Virus record (IMG/VR): IMGVR_UViG_3300034190_003745
Span: 1 to 24,883 of that record
Direction: 5' to 3' (one strand)
Length of the DNA stretch: 24,883 nt
Origin: a virus
Below are positions 7,596 through 15,247 of this stretch, in pieces; the stretch's first letter is position 1; each line of letters starts with the position of its first letter. A program made the translations under genes and the position numbers. The notes beneath the pieces were generated by a model that was given only the letters and a program-made list of their open reading frames with translations, was not told the origin of the DNA and searched no databases.

Positions 7596-8216
7596 TTAGT
7601 CTCCTTTTCTTCTACTATTCAACCTTTTTAAAATATCATGAAATCTTTTTCTTGATTTTTCTCTCGGATCTTTTCTTCGCATTATTTGAGGTATGCCTTT
7701 ACCGAATCCCTCGTACCCAAGCAATGAATCGAACCCGGCGATTTTACTGGATCTGGAGACTGGATCTGAACTTAAGTTCATGTTGTCTGCGCCAAATGCA
7801 CCTGCGCCCATCGAATTTGCTGGTGCATCTTCGAACATGAAATCTATTTCTTCTTCTTCTAAGTTTATACCATTTTCAGTAAAAAACGTTTTTATTCCCT
7901 CGAATAGCACGCGGGAATCGCCTCCGGACTTATCCACGTCTTCGCCAAATAATTTTATAGCGGCAACAACTGATTGTAGTTGTGCTTTTGTTTTGGGATC
8001 TGGTACTTTATCAAAGACCTTTTTGACGTTTATTATCATTTGATAATATGGGGAATATGCTTCTTTTTCTTGAGGCGTTGTCGGTTCTTTTTTCTTGTTT
8101 CCCCTTGCATCTATGATGCCTAATCTATACGCTGGTAATTGCGAAAAGGGAGTTGTCACATCTTTTATAAATTTGTACATCGTAAATGAGGTCACATAGG
8201 CTCCTAAATTATTCAT
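7596..8216 (-). CDS. Conserved phage protein, probably virion- or assembly-related
   Basis: A 206-residue protein starting MNNLGAYVTSFTMYKFI, with TPFSQLPAYRLGIIDARGN near 22-40, a pattern I recognise from hypothetical proteins in marine T4-like phages. The first half is mixed helix, the middle is acidic (LEEEEIDFMFEDAP) and the C-terminus strongly basic (RRKDPREKSRKRF). No catalytic motif is seen. It starts with an ATGA overlap to the upstream gene and has SD GGAGGT. The order of this gene and its upstream neighbour resembles late regions of marine T4-like phages. Function unknown. Confidence 0.7.
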   Translation of the reverse strand: MNNLGAYVTSFTMYKFIKDVTTPFSQLPAYRLGIIDARGNKKKEPTTPQEKEAYSPYYQMIINVKKVFDKVPDPKTKAQLQSVVAAIKLFGEDVDKSGGDSRVLFEGIKTFFTENGINLEEEEIDFMFEDAPANSMGAGAFGADNMNLSSDPVSRSSKIAGFDSLLGYEGFGKGIPQIMRRKDPREKSRKRFHDILKRLNSRRKGD

Positions 8217-8590
8217 TTTATGACCTCCAGTTTTTTTAAGATTCTACTATCCAAACTGACGTAATTTAGGTTAACTTCCGGTATGGAATTTGGAAGGTAT
8301 TTTAGATAAAAAAGAAATGTTTTCAGATAGGAATGGTGATTAGGATCTACGTTAAAAAATAACATTCTAGTGCAAAATTCAGTTCCAAATAAATTGTTTA
8401 AAACTATTATGTGATTAAGTATTAAACGTTCTCTTAGTTCCCCTGATTTCTCGTACTTACTGAACAATCTTTTTATGTATTTAATACGATTTAAATCCTC
8501 TTGAAATTCATCCATGCTTTGACATGCAGGATTTTCATAGGTTTTTATCGCCATCATAAAGAAGTTTTGTTCAGTAAGTTTTATTGTCAT
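8213..8590 (-). CDS. Conserved T4-like phage protein (DUF7207-type)
   Basis: A 125-residue, mostly helical protein with FFMMAIKTYENPACQSMDEF and DLNRIKYIKRLFSKYEKSGE, followed by LRERLILNHIIVLNNLFG. This pattern is widely shared among T4-like marine phages, where it is annotated as a small hypothetical protein next to structural genes. It is ATGA-coupled at both ends, so it is made together with its neighbours. No enzymatic motif, signal peptide or membrane segment. The N-terminal MTIKLTE is followed by Q, which would fit a prohead-protease site, but the segment is too short to argue for capsid targeting. Confidence 0.75.
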   Translation of the reverse strand: MTIKLTEQNFFMMAIKTYENPACQSMDEFQEDLNRIKYIKRLFSKYEKSGELRERLILNHIIVLNNLFGTEFCTRMLFFNVDPNHHSYLKTFLFYLKYLPNSIPEVNLNYVSLDSRILKKLEVIK

Positions 8591-9168
8591 TTTTCATATG
8601 ATGTAAATGATTCGAGAGTGTCTTTTTCTTTCTTCTCTGATTTGCCTGGATGAAGTTCTTTTGAGTCTTTCTTTTCGTCGTTTTCTACATCAAAGGATGT
8701 TGTCTCTACAATTTTTGCATCAACTTTATAGAGACCGTTTGGGACATCAATCATGTTGATATTTAATGCGTAAGACTTTCCTTCTTCAAATCCATCAGTA
8801 ACTTCGAATTCATTGTGAGGTGTTGTTGGAGATTTTCCGAAAGTTCCACCGAACTTATAAAGTCTGTATGATGTGCTTCCATCCTCTAGGTTTTCTGCCA
8901 TATCAATCTTAAAGTCAAGTCCTGCGATGTTCAACTTTGCTCTAAGCATTCCAAGAGCAGCTCTTGGATCAAGAAATTCTTTTTGTGTGAATGCGTTTAC
9001 GAATGCGTTCAATCTCTTGAGTTGCGCGGGACTTTCTGTTCTGTATATCCCGGCATCACTGTGCGCAGATCGACCGTAACTGTCGCTGGGATCTCCGTTT
9101 CCGAAGCCACCACCGAATCCGTACTCGCTCTCATTAATTTTTTGCAATAGTTCGTTGTAAGTTTTCAT
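8587..9168 (-). CDS. Probable capsid-targeted internal head protein
   Basis: A 193-residue protein whose N-terminus MKTYNELLQKINE closely resembles the T4 capsid-targeting sequence MKTYQEFIAE of internal proteins IPI-IPIII, followed by an (I/L)xE-type cleavage point (INE before SEYGFGG). The rest has a Gly-rich stretch (GFGGGFGNG), HSDAGIYRTESPAQLKRLN (36-54), a folded mid-part (PRAALGMLRAKLNIAGLDF) and a charged tail rich in Lys and Glu. The mid-part is familiar from marine phage hypothetical proteins. SD TAGGAG lies upstream of the ATG. I infer encapsidation and gp21-type processing from the N-terminus; the mature function is unknown. Confidence 0.75.
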   Translation of the reverse strand: MKTYNELLQKINESEYGFGGGFGNGDPSDSYGRSAHSDAGIYRTESPAQLKRLNAFVNAFTQKEFLDPRAALGMLRAKLNIAGLDFKIDMAENLEDGSTSYRLYKFGGTFGKSPTTPHNEFEVTDGFEEGKSYALNINMIDVPNGLYKVDAKIVETTSFDVENDEKKDSKELHPGKSEKKEKDTLESFTSYEK

Positions 9169-9187
9169 TGTAGTCTCCTACCTCTAT

Positions 9188-10642
9188 TTAGCCTTTCTTC
9201 CATCCGCCGCCCTTGGACTTGTACCATTTGGCAGCCCATCCATTGGCATATGCGCTTGGATAAACATCGAATTTTTGTTTTGCTAGTGATTTTGCTCTCG
9301 ACCAGAGGGAAGGATTTGTTGGAACGTTTTTCTCTTCTAATTCCTGTCCATCTGGTTCGAAGTGACTCTTGAGAGTGGCACCATTTGTCTTTGGGTTGTA
9401 CTTATACTCTGATGGTTTTCTCCCGGATCTCTTTGCAGCGCGATCCTTTGCTCTGCCTGCAGCACCCATTGACTGTCTCTTTTCACCGTGCTTGGTGAGT
9501 TCCCTGGTTCCAGGTTTAAATGATCCGGATTTTTGGAGTTGTGCTGTTGCAGTTGCATGTGCCCTGTCCTTGGACATGCCTCTGGCAAGAAGTTGGGAAA
9601 CTAGACGATCGTAAAGTTTTCCTTCTTTTATATCTTCACCCTCACCACTTTCCATGTAATCAGAGGCTGTATCAATATAATCTGCTGCCTTAGTGATTTT
9701 GGACTGAACCCATGCTTCTAATTGTCCCTCTCCCTGGACTTTTTTCATTAACTTTTCCACTGCCTTTTTAATCGTGGAAAGTTGTGATCTTGCCATAGAG
9801 TGCTCGTGATCCTTTTCGGATTTTTCTGAAATCTCTTCGCCATGATCGGGTGTGAAATTATCTTCAACCTTTGCACCGGCTCTCCATTGTCTGCACGACC
9901 AGTATCTTGCTTTTGTTTTAGGACCTGGATTATCACAATTGTGTCTTGCACGGAAGTTCGATCTTCTTTCGGGATCGTCTCTTTTAATTTCCATATTTGG
10001 ATCACCAAAGCGAACTGTTTTAACATTGCCGGTTGATGGATCCTTAACCTTAACCATAAATTTTTTGGGGCCCCCAGGAGTTCTTTGAACTTTACCGAGT
10101 GGGCCTTCTTTTTCATTTAATTGTTCTTCGTGAACATTGTAGATGTTCTCTTGGGTGGCGTATTCTAGAACTTCGTTTCCGTTATGATCTGAAAGAACGA
10201 GTAATTTTAGACCATTTGATATGTCTTCAATTTTTTCAACGGTGTATTTGTATCCGTGGTTTTTAATAATTGTCAATCCCTCTTTTATTTCGGAGAGGGG
10301 AAGTTCTACTATCTTTTTCATTACGCTTTCCTCAGTTTTTTTAATCTTGTTTGAAACCATGATGGGAGCACCACCTTTACCCGCCCGGTCGGCTACGGGA
10401 TCCTGCTCTCTTTTTCTGCGGACAGCAGCTGCTATTTTCTTTTTTCCGCCCTGTGCTCGTAATTTTGCTGCTTTTTCTCGTGAGAGACATTTTGGTTTAC
10501 CTTCACCCGGACCTCTTGCACATTTACCAATTCTCTCCCCTTTGGTGTTGTAACGATCCCAACCGCCACCACCAACGCCGCCCTTGCCGCCGGTTCCAAA
10601 CCATTTTCTTAAATCTTCTGATATGGGATCTTTTTCAGTCAT
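9188..10642 (-). CDS. Basic modular protein with DUF5872-like module and repeated (I/L)xE sites
   Basis: A 484-residue, highly basic protein built from modules that occur separately in other phages. Residues 13-100 hold a Gly-rich WFGTGGKGGVGGGGWDRY module with two Cys (41, 52) and RRKRE, of the DUF5872-like type. Residues 178-258 are basic with Cys at 236 and 250 (RARHNCDNPGPKTKARYWSC). Residues 278-332 are helical (HSMARSQLSTIKKA). Residues 341-425 form another basic helical module, and 440-484 a tail with YPSAYANGWAAKWYKSKG. Between modules stand prohead-protease-like sites: ISE (7-9), LSEIKE (116-121), LNE (175-177), ISE (271-273), IKE (338-340) and LEE (435-437). The start overlaps the upstream membrane protein gene. 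I read it as a DNA-binding internal head precursor; this is inference. Confidence 0.7.
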   Translation of the reverse strand: MTEKDPISEDLRKWFGTGGKGGVGGGGWDRYNTKGERIGKCARGPGEGKPKCLSREKAAKLRAQGGKKKIAAAVRRKREQDPVADRAGKGGAPIMVSNKIKKTEESVMKKIVELPLSEIKEGLTIIKNHGYKYTVEKIEDISNGLKLLVLSDHNGNEVLEYATQENIYNVHEEQLNEKEGPLGKVQRTPGGPKKFMVKVKDPSTGNVKTVRFGDPNMEIKRDDPERRSNFRARHNCDNPGPKTKARYWSCRQWRAGAKVEDNFTPDHGEEISEKSEKDHEHSMARSQLSTIKKAVEKLMKKVQGEGQLEAWVQSKITKAADYIDTASDYMESGEGEDIKEGKLYDRLVSQLLARGMSKDRAHATATAQLQKSGSFKPGTRELTKHGEKRQSMGAAGRAKDRAAKRSGRKPSEYKYNPKTNGATLKSHFEPDGQELEEKNVPTNPSLWSRAKSLAKQKFDVYPSAYANGWAAKWYKSKGGGWKKG

Positions 10643-10901
10643 TTTGTTCTAACGCTCTTCTTATCCAAAGTAGATCTGTTTTAATTTCTGCGAGATCTGT
10701 CATTAGTGTGGCACGAAATGCCTCGCTTGTGTCTAATCTGGAATCTAAAGTTTCTAAATTTCTTTCTATAAATTCTAATTTTGTTTCGTAAGTTGCATCT
10801 TTTTGTGCAACAAACCAAACTGTTGATCCAAAGGTGATCGCAAAGCCAAGAATCGCGCTCATAATAGAAATGGTGGCACTAGTCTTCGCCGTAGCAGTCA
10901 T
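10635..10901 (-). CDS. Small membrane-anchored coiled-coil protein
   Basis: An 88-residue protein with one N-terminal membrane segment (about 12-32, ISIMSAILGFAITFGSTVWF) followed by a heptad-like coiled coil (KLEFIERNLETLDSRLDTSE and on to the C-terminus). The topology would leave the coiled coil on one face of the inner membrane. An inner-membrane spanin (Rz-like) shape is possible, especially with a lipoprotein gene in the same operon, but it is short and far from that gene. Its ATG overlaps the upstream stop (TAATG) after SD AGGAGACG, and its end overlaps the next gene by 8 bases. Function unknown. Confidence 0.65.
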   Translation of the reverse strand: MTATAKTSATISIMSAILGFAITFGSTVWFVAQKDATYETKLEFIERNLETLDSRLDTSEAFRATLMTDLAEIKTDLLWIRRALEQND

Positions 10902-13465
10902 TATCGTCTCCTTTTAGACACAATATGTTGTTTTTTCTGACCGGGCGTACCCTCTATGTAGGTTTTTAATAATTCATCAGTTCCCTCAAACCCAGCTCCA
11001 TATTCCTCGCCGATTCGATGCTTGTTATCCGCTCTGTTTTGACTTCTATCCCTCGCCCTTAGATTAGAATCGCCATTATTAAGTGCATTTCCATCTTTAT
11101 GATCCACATCTTGGTGGGGTTTTACTTTACCACTTTTGACCATTCTTCTTCTAGCCAAAACTCTATTTGATCTCTTTTTTCTTTGCTCTGGTTTTCCATG
11201 AAACGTCTCGTATTCGTGCTTATAGTCTCGCTTTGATGGATCATCCTGTTCAAACACCAAGTTAAAAGACTCGTTAACCCCATCTTCTTCCTCCGTGTAG
11301 AAGGTGTCTTCGAAGTCGGGTTTCTCTGGTAAAACCGGTACTTTCTTCTTTTTCCCGTTGATTGTTATGATATTCATTCTGCCCTCTTCGGGTGCGTCTT
11401 CAATAATATTACCACTGACAGATATATCCAGTCCTCTTGAGATTTCCCTTAAAATCTGCTCTGGGTTCTTGCCGTAAAAGTCACCAAGAAGTTCTGGTGT
11501 GTAAATGAAAGCGGTGTCTCCGTTCATTTTGACTTTTGGTTTGTTTGCCTCTGCGAGTTCGATATTTTTCCCTTTGAGTTCGAACCTGAAAGTCGGTTGG
11601 GTTATTTTTCCCCTGCTCTTGGATCGGATTCCGACGTAAGTTTTTGGCATCACGCTTGTGATATAATCCCCATCTGACTCGCCTATTTCTTCGAACCCTG
11701 CTGGACTGAGAAGATGTGTTGCCGCTGCCTCTGGATTGTCCTCGAATGCTCTTCTCCCAGTGAGTGCTTCGTGAACCAATTCTCTCTTAAACTCTTCACT
11801 TTCTGATAAAAACTTAACAAACTCGTCCTGAATGTTCTTTGTCACAGTTCCAGAATAGTTTTGCCAATTGTACTTGTCCTTAAGGTTTCCGTTCTTATCA
11901 AACATCTCTTCAAACCAAGGTTTTCCGCCGTGTCTATCCTTTGCCTCTTCAATATGCTTTGGATCTAACATCTTGTTTGGAAGTGATCTTAGAGATTTAG
12001 CAACATTTTTTGCAGCATTCTGCATAACTTCCTGATCTTGAGCGCCGACGATCGCAGAGAGGTTCTCAAGCGTTTTGGCGGTTGTCTGTGCGCTTTCACT
12101 TGACAGTTGAATGTTACCATTCATTTTAAGAGATATTTTATTGTCCCCGCATATCAAATCTGTTTTTGGTTCCGGTCTTCCAGAAATCCCCACCTCGTCG
12201 GAGTGCTTGAGTTGTCCTTTGCACTCGTCTGGTATGTGCTTTACTGCGGTTTTGGCCATGTCAAAAACATCTTTTCTAAAAGCAGTTAGATTTTGACCTG
12301 CCATATCGTTTCTTTTTGATAATTGCTCGTCTGTTGCGCCCGCAGCCTTAGCGGCAAGATAAGTGACAGCCCACTCAAACTGGACGCCTCTACCCTGAGT
12401 GATTTCCTTCGACGGACCTGGGTATTGAATTGTGTCTATGTTCTGTGCGGGGCCTGCCGGTGTAAACGGATCCAGAGCATCATATTCTGCTTGGGCTTGG
12501 GCTTGAGCTTCTGCGTCTGCATCTTGTTGCATCTGTTCCGTATCAGAATCAGAGGGCATTTTTTCTTCCGTTTCTTTCTTTCTTTTTTCTGCCTCTTTTT
12601 CTGTGTCTCTCTGTGATTCGACATCTTTCATCATATCAGAAAGATCACCAAAAACTTCCATTGAAGTTGGAGTTTGCTTAAATTTTTGTTGTCTAATCGC
12701 ACCCTCAACGTCAGTCATCGTTGGTTTTGGTTTATCTGGACCGCCCTTAAGAACAGTGTCATCATTGGGGTCAGGTCGAACTACCACCTCTATTTCGCCG
12801 CCCTTTCTTTTTTGAATGAGATACAGATCGGGAGGTAAATATTTGGCTGCTTCGTTTAATAATTCCGGATTGTTCATAAATTCCTCAAATTCCTCGTAAT
12901 TGAACCAATCTAAAGATTCCATGTGAGATGACAGAGTGGAGTGCATTTTCTTTGCATCGGAATGGGAAACATGCTTTGGAAGCATTGTCTTGAATGATGT
13001 GAGTCCCGCCTTTGCTCTTTTTCTTGTTTCTGTCCCGGATGCTCTTTCTACGGGATCATGGGAGTCTGGATCTCTGTGACCAGCGGAAACAATAGAAACA
13101 GATTTTAGTCCGGAGTGTTTCTTCAGGGCGTCTGCTTTTTTATTCATCTCTGCGTGCCGATCTGATCCTACGATCAAAGTTGCGTGTTGATATCCACTTT
13201 TTGCAGCGTGCTCTGCCGCATGAAACATGCTTTTAACTTCTGGATGAGAAACTACGTTATGTCCTCTAAGAACTTTTTTTGCAAACCCTTGCTTCACGTC
13301 CGGCGGCAATGGATTTTTTTTGCCATCATGAGTTTGACTCAAATAGATTGCGTGATCACCCCCGACTTTTTTGGCATGAGATCTTACCGCGTCTGCTAGT
13401 TTTAGATGTCCCGCGTGTGGGGGGTTCATTCTACCGAATGCGAATACAAGGTGTTTATTTGCCAT
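10901..13465 (-). CDS. Fusion of NMNAT-like nucleotidyltransferase, PD-(D/E)XK-like domain and HNH nuclease
   Basis: An 854-residue protein. Residues 1-180 form a cytidylyl/NMN-adenylyltransferase-like domain: FGRMNPPHAGH with the HxGH motif at 17-20, LSQTHDGKKNPLP, IVGSDR (98-103) and the SAGHRDPDS and GTETRKRAK region. After a helical stretch with an LNE site (203-205, before AAKYLPP) comes an acidic, Gln/Glu-rich linker (about 280-335). The next domain has FEWAVTYLAA (Glu364) and PKTDLICGDNKISLK (Asp436, Lys447), a PD-(D/E)XK-like pattern. The C-terminus (about 745-815) is an HNH domain: RRRMVKSGKVKPHQDVDHKD then GNALNNGDSNLRARDRSQN. I use the ATG at 13465 (SD GGTGGAG) over a GTG five codons upstream. 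It is the first gene of the late operon. The nucleotidyltransferase and HNH calls are firmer than the middle one. Confidence 0.8.
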   Translation of the reverse strand: MANKHLVFAFGRMNPPHAGHLKLADAVRSHAKKVGGDHAIYLSQTHDGKKNPLPPDVKQGFAKKVLRGHNVVSHPEVKSMFHAAEHAAKSGYQHATLIVGSDRHAEMNKKADALKKHSGLKSVSIVSAGHRDPDSHDPVERASGTETRKRAKAGLTSFKTMLPKHVSHSDAKKMHSTLSSHMESLDWFNYEEFEEFMNNPELLNEAAKYLPPDLYLIQKRKGGEIEVVVRPDPNDDTVLKGGPDKPKPTMTDVEGAIRQQKFKQTPTSMEVFGDLSDMMKDVESQRDTEKEAEKRKKETEEKMPSDSDTEQMQQDADAEAQAQAQAEYDALDPFTPAGPAQNIDTIQYPGPSKEITQGRGVQFEWAVTYLAAKAAGATDEQLSKRNDMAGQNLTAFRKDVFDMAKTAVKHIPDECKGQLKHSDEVGISGRPEPKTDLICGDNKISLKMNGNIQLSSESAQTTAKTLENLSAIVGAQDQEVMQNAAKNVAKSLRSLPNKMLDPKHIEEAKDRHGGKPWFEEMFDKNGNLKDKYNWQNYSGTVTKNIQDEFVKFLSESEEFKRELVHEALTGRRAFEDNPEAAATHLLSPAGFEEIGESDGDYITSVMPKTYVGIRSKSRGKITQPTFRFELKGKNIELAEANKPKVKMNGDTAFIYTPELLGDFYGKNPEQILREISRGLDISVSGNIIEDAPEEGRMNIITINGKKKKVPVLPEKPDFEDTFYTEEEDGVNESFNLVFEQDDPSKRDYKHEYETFHGKPEQRKKRSNRVLARRRMVKSGKVKPHQDVDHKDGNALNNGDSNLRARDRSQNRADNKHRIGEEYGAGFEGTDELLKTYIEGTPGQKKQHIVSKRRR

Positions 13466-13482
13466 TATACGGTTCTCCACCG

Positions 13483-13490
13483 TATTTATA
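13483..13490 (-). promoter_or_regulatory. T4-type late promoter for the 13465-6924 operon
   Basis: A perfect TATAAATA on the minus strand, 17 nt before the ATG at 13465. It follows directly on the U-run of a terminator, so it re-starts transcription right where the upstream unit ends. The leader would be very short and holds the SD GGTGGAG. Confidence 0.7.
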
Positions 13491-13491
13491 T

Positions 13492-13523
13492 AAAAAAACG
13501 AGAGGAGTTCTAGAACTCCTCTC
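13492..13523 (-). terminator. Rho-independent terminator ending the 15212-13593 unit
   Basis: On the minus strand an 11-bp stem (GAGAGGAGTTC and GAACTCCTCTC, 13500-13523) is followed by C/G and seven U residues (13498-13492). It closes the transcript that carries the exonuclease and NUMOD1-like genes and the anti-16S element. Confidence 0.8.
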
Positions 13524-13592
13524 TGGACCCCACTTTATGTTGTGCTGGATCACCTCCTGACTTTGGTATCCTTCCGGGCCCAAAGTTATATA
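13492..13592 (-). ncRNA. Candidate structured RNA with a 15-nt complement to the 16S rRNA 3' end
   Basis: This 101-base stretch after the stop of the 13593 gene has no credible reading frame. Read on the transcribed minus strand it holds a small hairpin (ACTTTGG / CCAAAGT, 13560-13586), then the unpaired AGGAGGTGATCCAGC (13558-13544), then the terminator. That sequence is complementary to the conserved 3' end of bacterial 16S rRNA (GCTGGATCACCTCCT). No ATG, GTG or TTG stands at SD distance behind it, the nearest GTG being about 20 nt away and giving only seven codons. Seed plus terminator is a small-RNA layout; an over-long SD left from a lost gene is the alternative. Confidence 0.35.
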
Positions 13593-13919
13593 TTATTTCT
13601 TTGTGATGAACTTGAATTTTTTGTGTTGTTTTCTTTTTCCCGAAATTACTTCATATAAAGCAGATTTTGTAAGATTGTGTTCCCTACAAAACTCCATAAC
13701 ATTAGATACTTCAAAGATTTCGCCCTCTCGCTCAAAAATCATAATTCTTTTTTCTGGTTCTTTTTCGAGTTCTTCCCATTTAAAATATCGACCTATTTTA
13801 TTAAATTCGCCTCCATATTGTTTGCAAAAATTATTTCTATTGTTTTTTGCATGAGAATCCTCATTCATTTTCACCCACGTTTTGGTGTTTCTTTTGTTTA
13901 CATTTTCTTTACTAAACAT
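13593..13919 (-). CDS. Small NUMOD1-like protein with KMNE/GGEF module
   Basis: A 108-residue basic protein. The first half has WVKMNEDSHAKNNRNNFCKQ followed by YGGEFNKIGRYFKWEE, shared with the protein at 18697-18924. The second half, VSNVMEFCREHNLTKSALYE then VISGKRKQHKKFKF, looks like a NUMOD1/IENR1 helix-turn-helix, the DNA-binding repeat usually attached to homing endonucleases; no nuclease domain is present. The ATG at 13919, preceded by SD GGAAGGA and overlapping the exonuclease stop by 8 bases, is preferred over an in-frame start 11 codons upstream. Function unknown; DNA binding is inferred. Confidence 0.7.
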   Translation of the reverse strand: MFSKENVNKRNTKTWVKMNEDSHAKNNRNNFCKQYGGEFNKIGRYFKWEELEKEPEKRIMIFEREGEIFEVSNVMEFCREHNLTKSALYEVISGKRKQHKKFKFITKK

Positions 13920-14577
13920 TTTGTTCCTTCCAAAACATTTTGGTTGCTTCAAATAAATTTCTTACCCACTTTGAGGGTTTTCCTGTGAACACTTGTGTTT
14001 CGCCAGTTTCACATGAAACTAAAATTTTAAACTTATCAATTTTTTGACCGGTCATATCTTCCCATAGCAAGCAATAAGCGGTTGATTGCATCATATAATT
14101 ATCGATGTGCTCTTTTTGTTTTTCTCTCGTGGATCCTTTGAAGTCAACGACACAAAGTTCCCCCTCATATTCTGCTATGCAGTCAACTCTACCTGCAAGA
14201 CCTATTTTAGAACTAAACAGCGGGACCTCAAGTGCAACTATGTTGTCAAGTTTATCCAACTCTGGTTTTAATTGCAGAAATAAATCACACTCCAAAGGTG
14301 GAATTTCCGCTAAAATTAACTTTTTGTTATTGAGGTAATCTTCTATCACCGAGTGCAGTTTGTTACCTCTGCGAGTTACTCTACCGGCCTCTTTTGGATT
14401 TTTTCTGCGCCAGTTTGCAAAGAATTTCTTTTTTTCCCATCCCGTAACAGTTGTCACGCTCGGTAGTTTTTTATTGTCTTCTGACATGTAATACCGACCA
14501 TCCTCTGTGGTTTCAGAGGATAGATCGGGAAAAGTTAAATCTGTATTGATGTGATTAAAATTCTTTTGCACAAACAT
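13912..14577 (-). CDS. PD-(D/E)XK exonuclease, MGME1/RecB-like
   Basis: A 221-residue nuclease. LPSVTTVTGWEKKKFFANW (38-56) and GNKLHSVIEDYL match the N-terminal helices of the RecB-like single-strand exonuclease family that includes MGME1. The catalytic core is GLAGRVDCIAEYEG followed by CVVDFKGSTREKQ, giving Asp and the D-x-K pair, and the helical part IDNYMMQSTAYCLLW carries the QxxxY motif. It would trim DNA ends or flaps in replication or recombination. The ATG at 14577 has no clear SD; a TTGACT/TATTAT pair lies so close (14576-14605) that its transcript would start inside the gene, so the true start or promoter is uncertain. It ends overlapping the 13593 gene. Confidence 0.8.
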   Translation of the reverse strand: MFVQKNFNHINTDLTFPDLSSETTEDGRYYMSEDNKKLPSVTTVTGWEKKKFFANWRRKNPKEAGRVTRRGNKLHSVIEDYLNNKKLILAEIPPLECDLFLQLKPELDKLDNIVALEVPLFSSKIGLAGRVDCIAEYEGELCVVDFKGSTREKQKEHIDNYMMQSTAYCLLWEDMTGQKIDKFKILVSCETGETQVFTGKPSKWVRNLFEATKMFWKEQNV

Positions 14578-14606
14578 AATATAACATAATTTTTTTTAAA
14601 GTCAAA

Positions 14607-15212
14607 TCAGTAGGAGTCTCCACCGACTCTCTTTGGTCCGGTGCCTTTTGCTTTCATAACCTTACCGGTGGGCATTGGTTTTGAAGATGGCTCTTCCGGT
14701 GCATTTGCACCCACACCTTTGTTTTTGTCGCCCTCTTGGGCATGAGCAGTCACTTGATTTTTTGCCTCTTCTGTAATCTTTTCGTAGTTGTTATCTACAA
14801 ACTCTTCGATTTCTTCAGGGGAAAGTCTTCTTCCGATCTGCTCTTCAAGGGCTTCAATCATGGCATAAGCAATTTCTTCGACAAGTAAATCTTCCTCAGT
14901 AATTTCAACCGATTCTTCGACCTCACTTTGTCCTGGAGTGGCTACTTTGACGGCAGCGTTCCCAACTACTCTTTTCATGACTTTCTTTGCGCCCATTCTA
15001 GCGGCAACTCCTCCTGCCATCTTTAGTGCGCCTAATGCTAATGGAGCGATTTCATCTATTTGTTCTGATTTTTCGACTTCCTTCGCTGTTTCACTAATGG
15101 ATTCTGCGGAGAATAACTTTTTATTAATTTCTTCATTGGTTAGTTTACCATGAGAAATTCTTTTGTTATACTGATCTTGAAGTTGCTGTAACCATATTTT
15201 GTGAGTGTTCAT
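14607..15212 (-). CDS. Protein with (I/L)xE sites and central hydrophobic-basic module, internal-protein candidate
   Basis: A 201-residue protein. The N-terminal 54 residues are helical and charged (MNTHKIWLQQLQDQYNKR at the start) and end in IDE, followed by IAPLALGALKMAGGVAARMG and AKKVMKRVV, an amphipathic, possibly membrane-active or DNA-binding stretch. Further (I/L)xE triplets are ISE (39-41) and ITE (104-106). The second half is very acidic (LLVEEIAYAMIEALEE), and the C-terminal 40 residues are Pro-, Gly- and Lys-rich. The start at 15212 replaces an in-frame start 16 codons upstream that lacks an SD. By analogy with the other CTS-bearing proteins I suspect cleavage during head maturation. 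Not matched to a named family. Confidence 0.65.
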   Translation of the reverse strand: MNTHKIWLQQLQDQYNKRISHGKLTNEEINKKLFSAESISETAKEVEKSEQIDEIAPLALGALKMAGGVAARMGAKKVMKRVVGNAAVKVATPGQSEVEESVEITEEDLLVEEIAYAMIEALEEQIGRRLSPEEIEEFVDNNYEKITEEAKNQVTAHAQEGDKNKGVGANAPEEPSSKPMPTGKVMKAKGTGPKRVGGDSY

Positions 15213-15237
15213 TGGCTTGCCTTTCTTATATACAAAA

Positions 15238-15245
15238 TATGTATA
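15238..15245 (-). promoter_or_regulatory. Late-promoter-like box TATACATA
   Basis: On the minus strand TATACATA, one base from TATAAATA, stands 25 nt before the ATG at 15212. The same variant precedes the genes at 16765 and 19976 (both plus strand), so it may be a weaker late-promoter form. It falls just within the end of the zinc-ribbon gene. Confidence 0.35.
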
Positions 15246-15247
15246 AA

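Noticed and set aside
13492-13592. Possible tRNA, because of the TTCTAGA-like loop in the terminator hairpin
   Set aside because: The loop is eight nucleotides, no acceptor stem or anticodon arm can be folded, and the hairpin with U-run is better read as a terminator.
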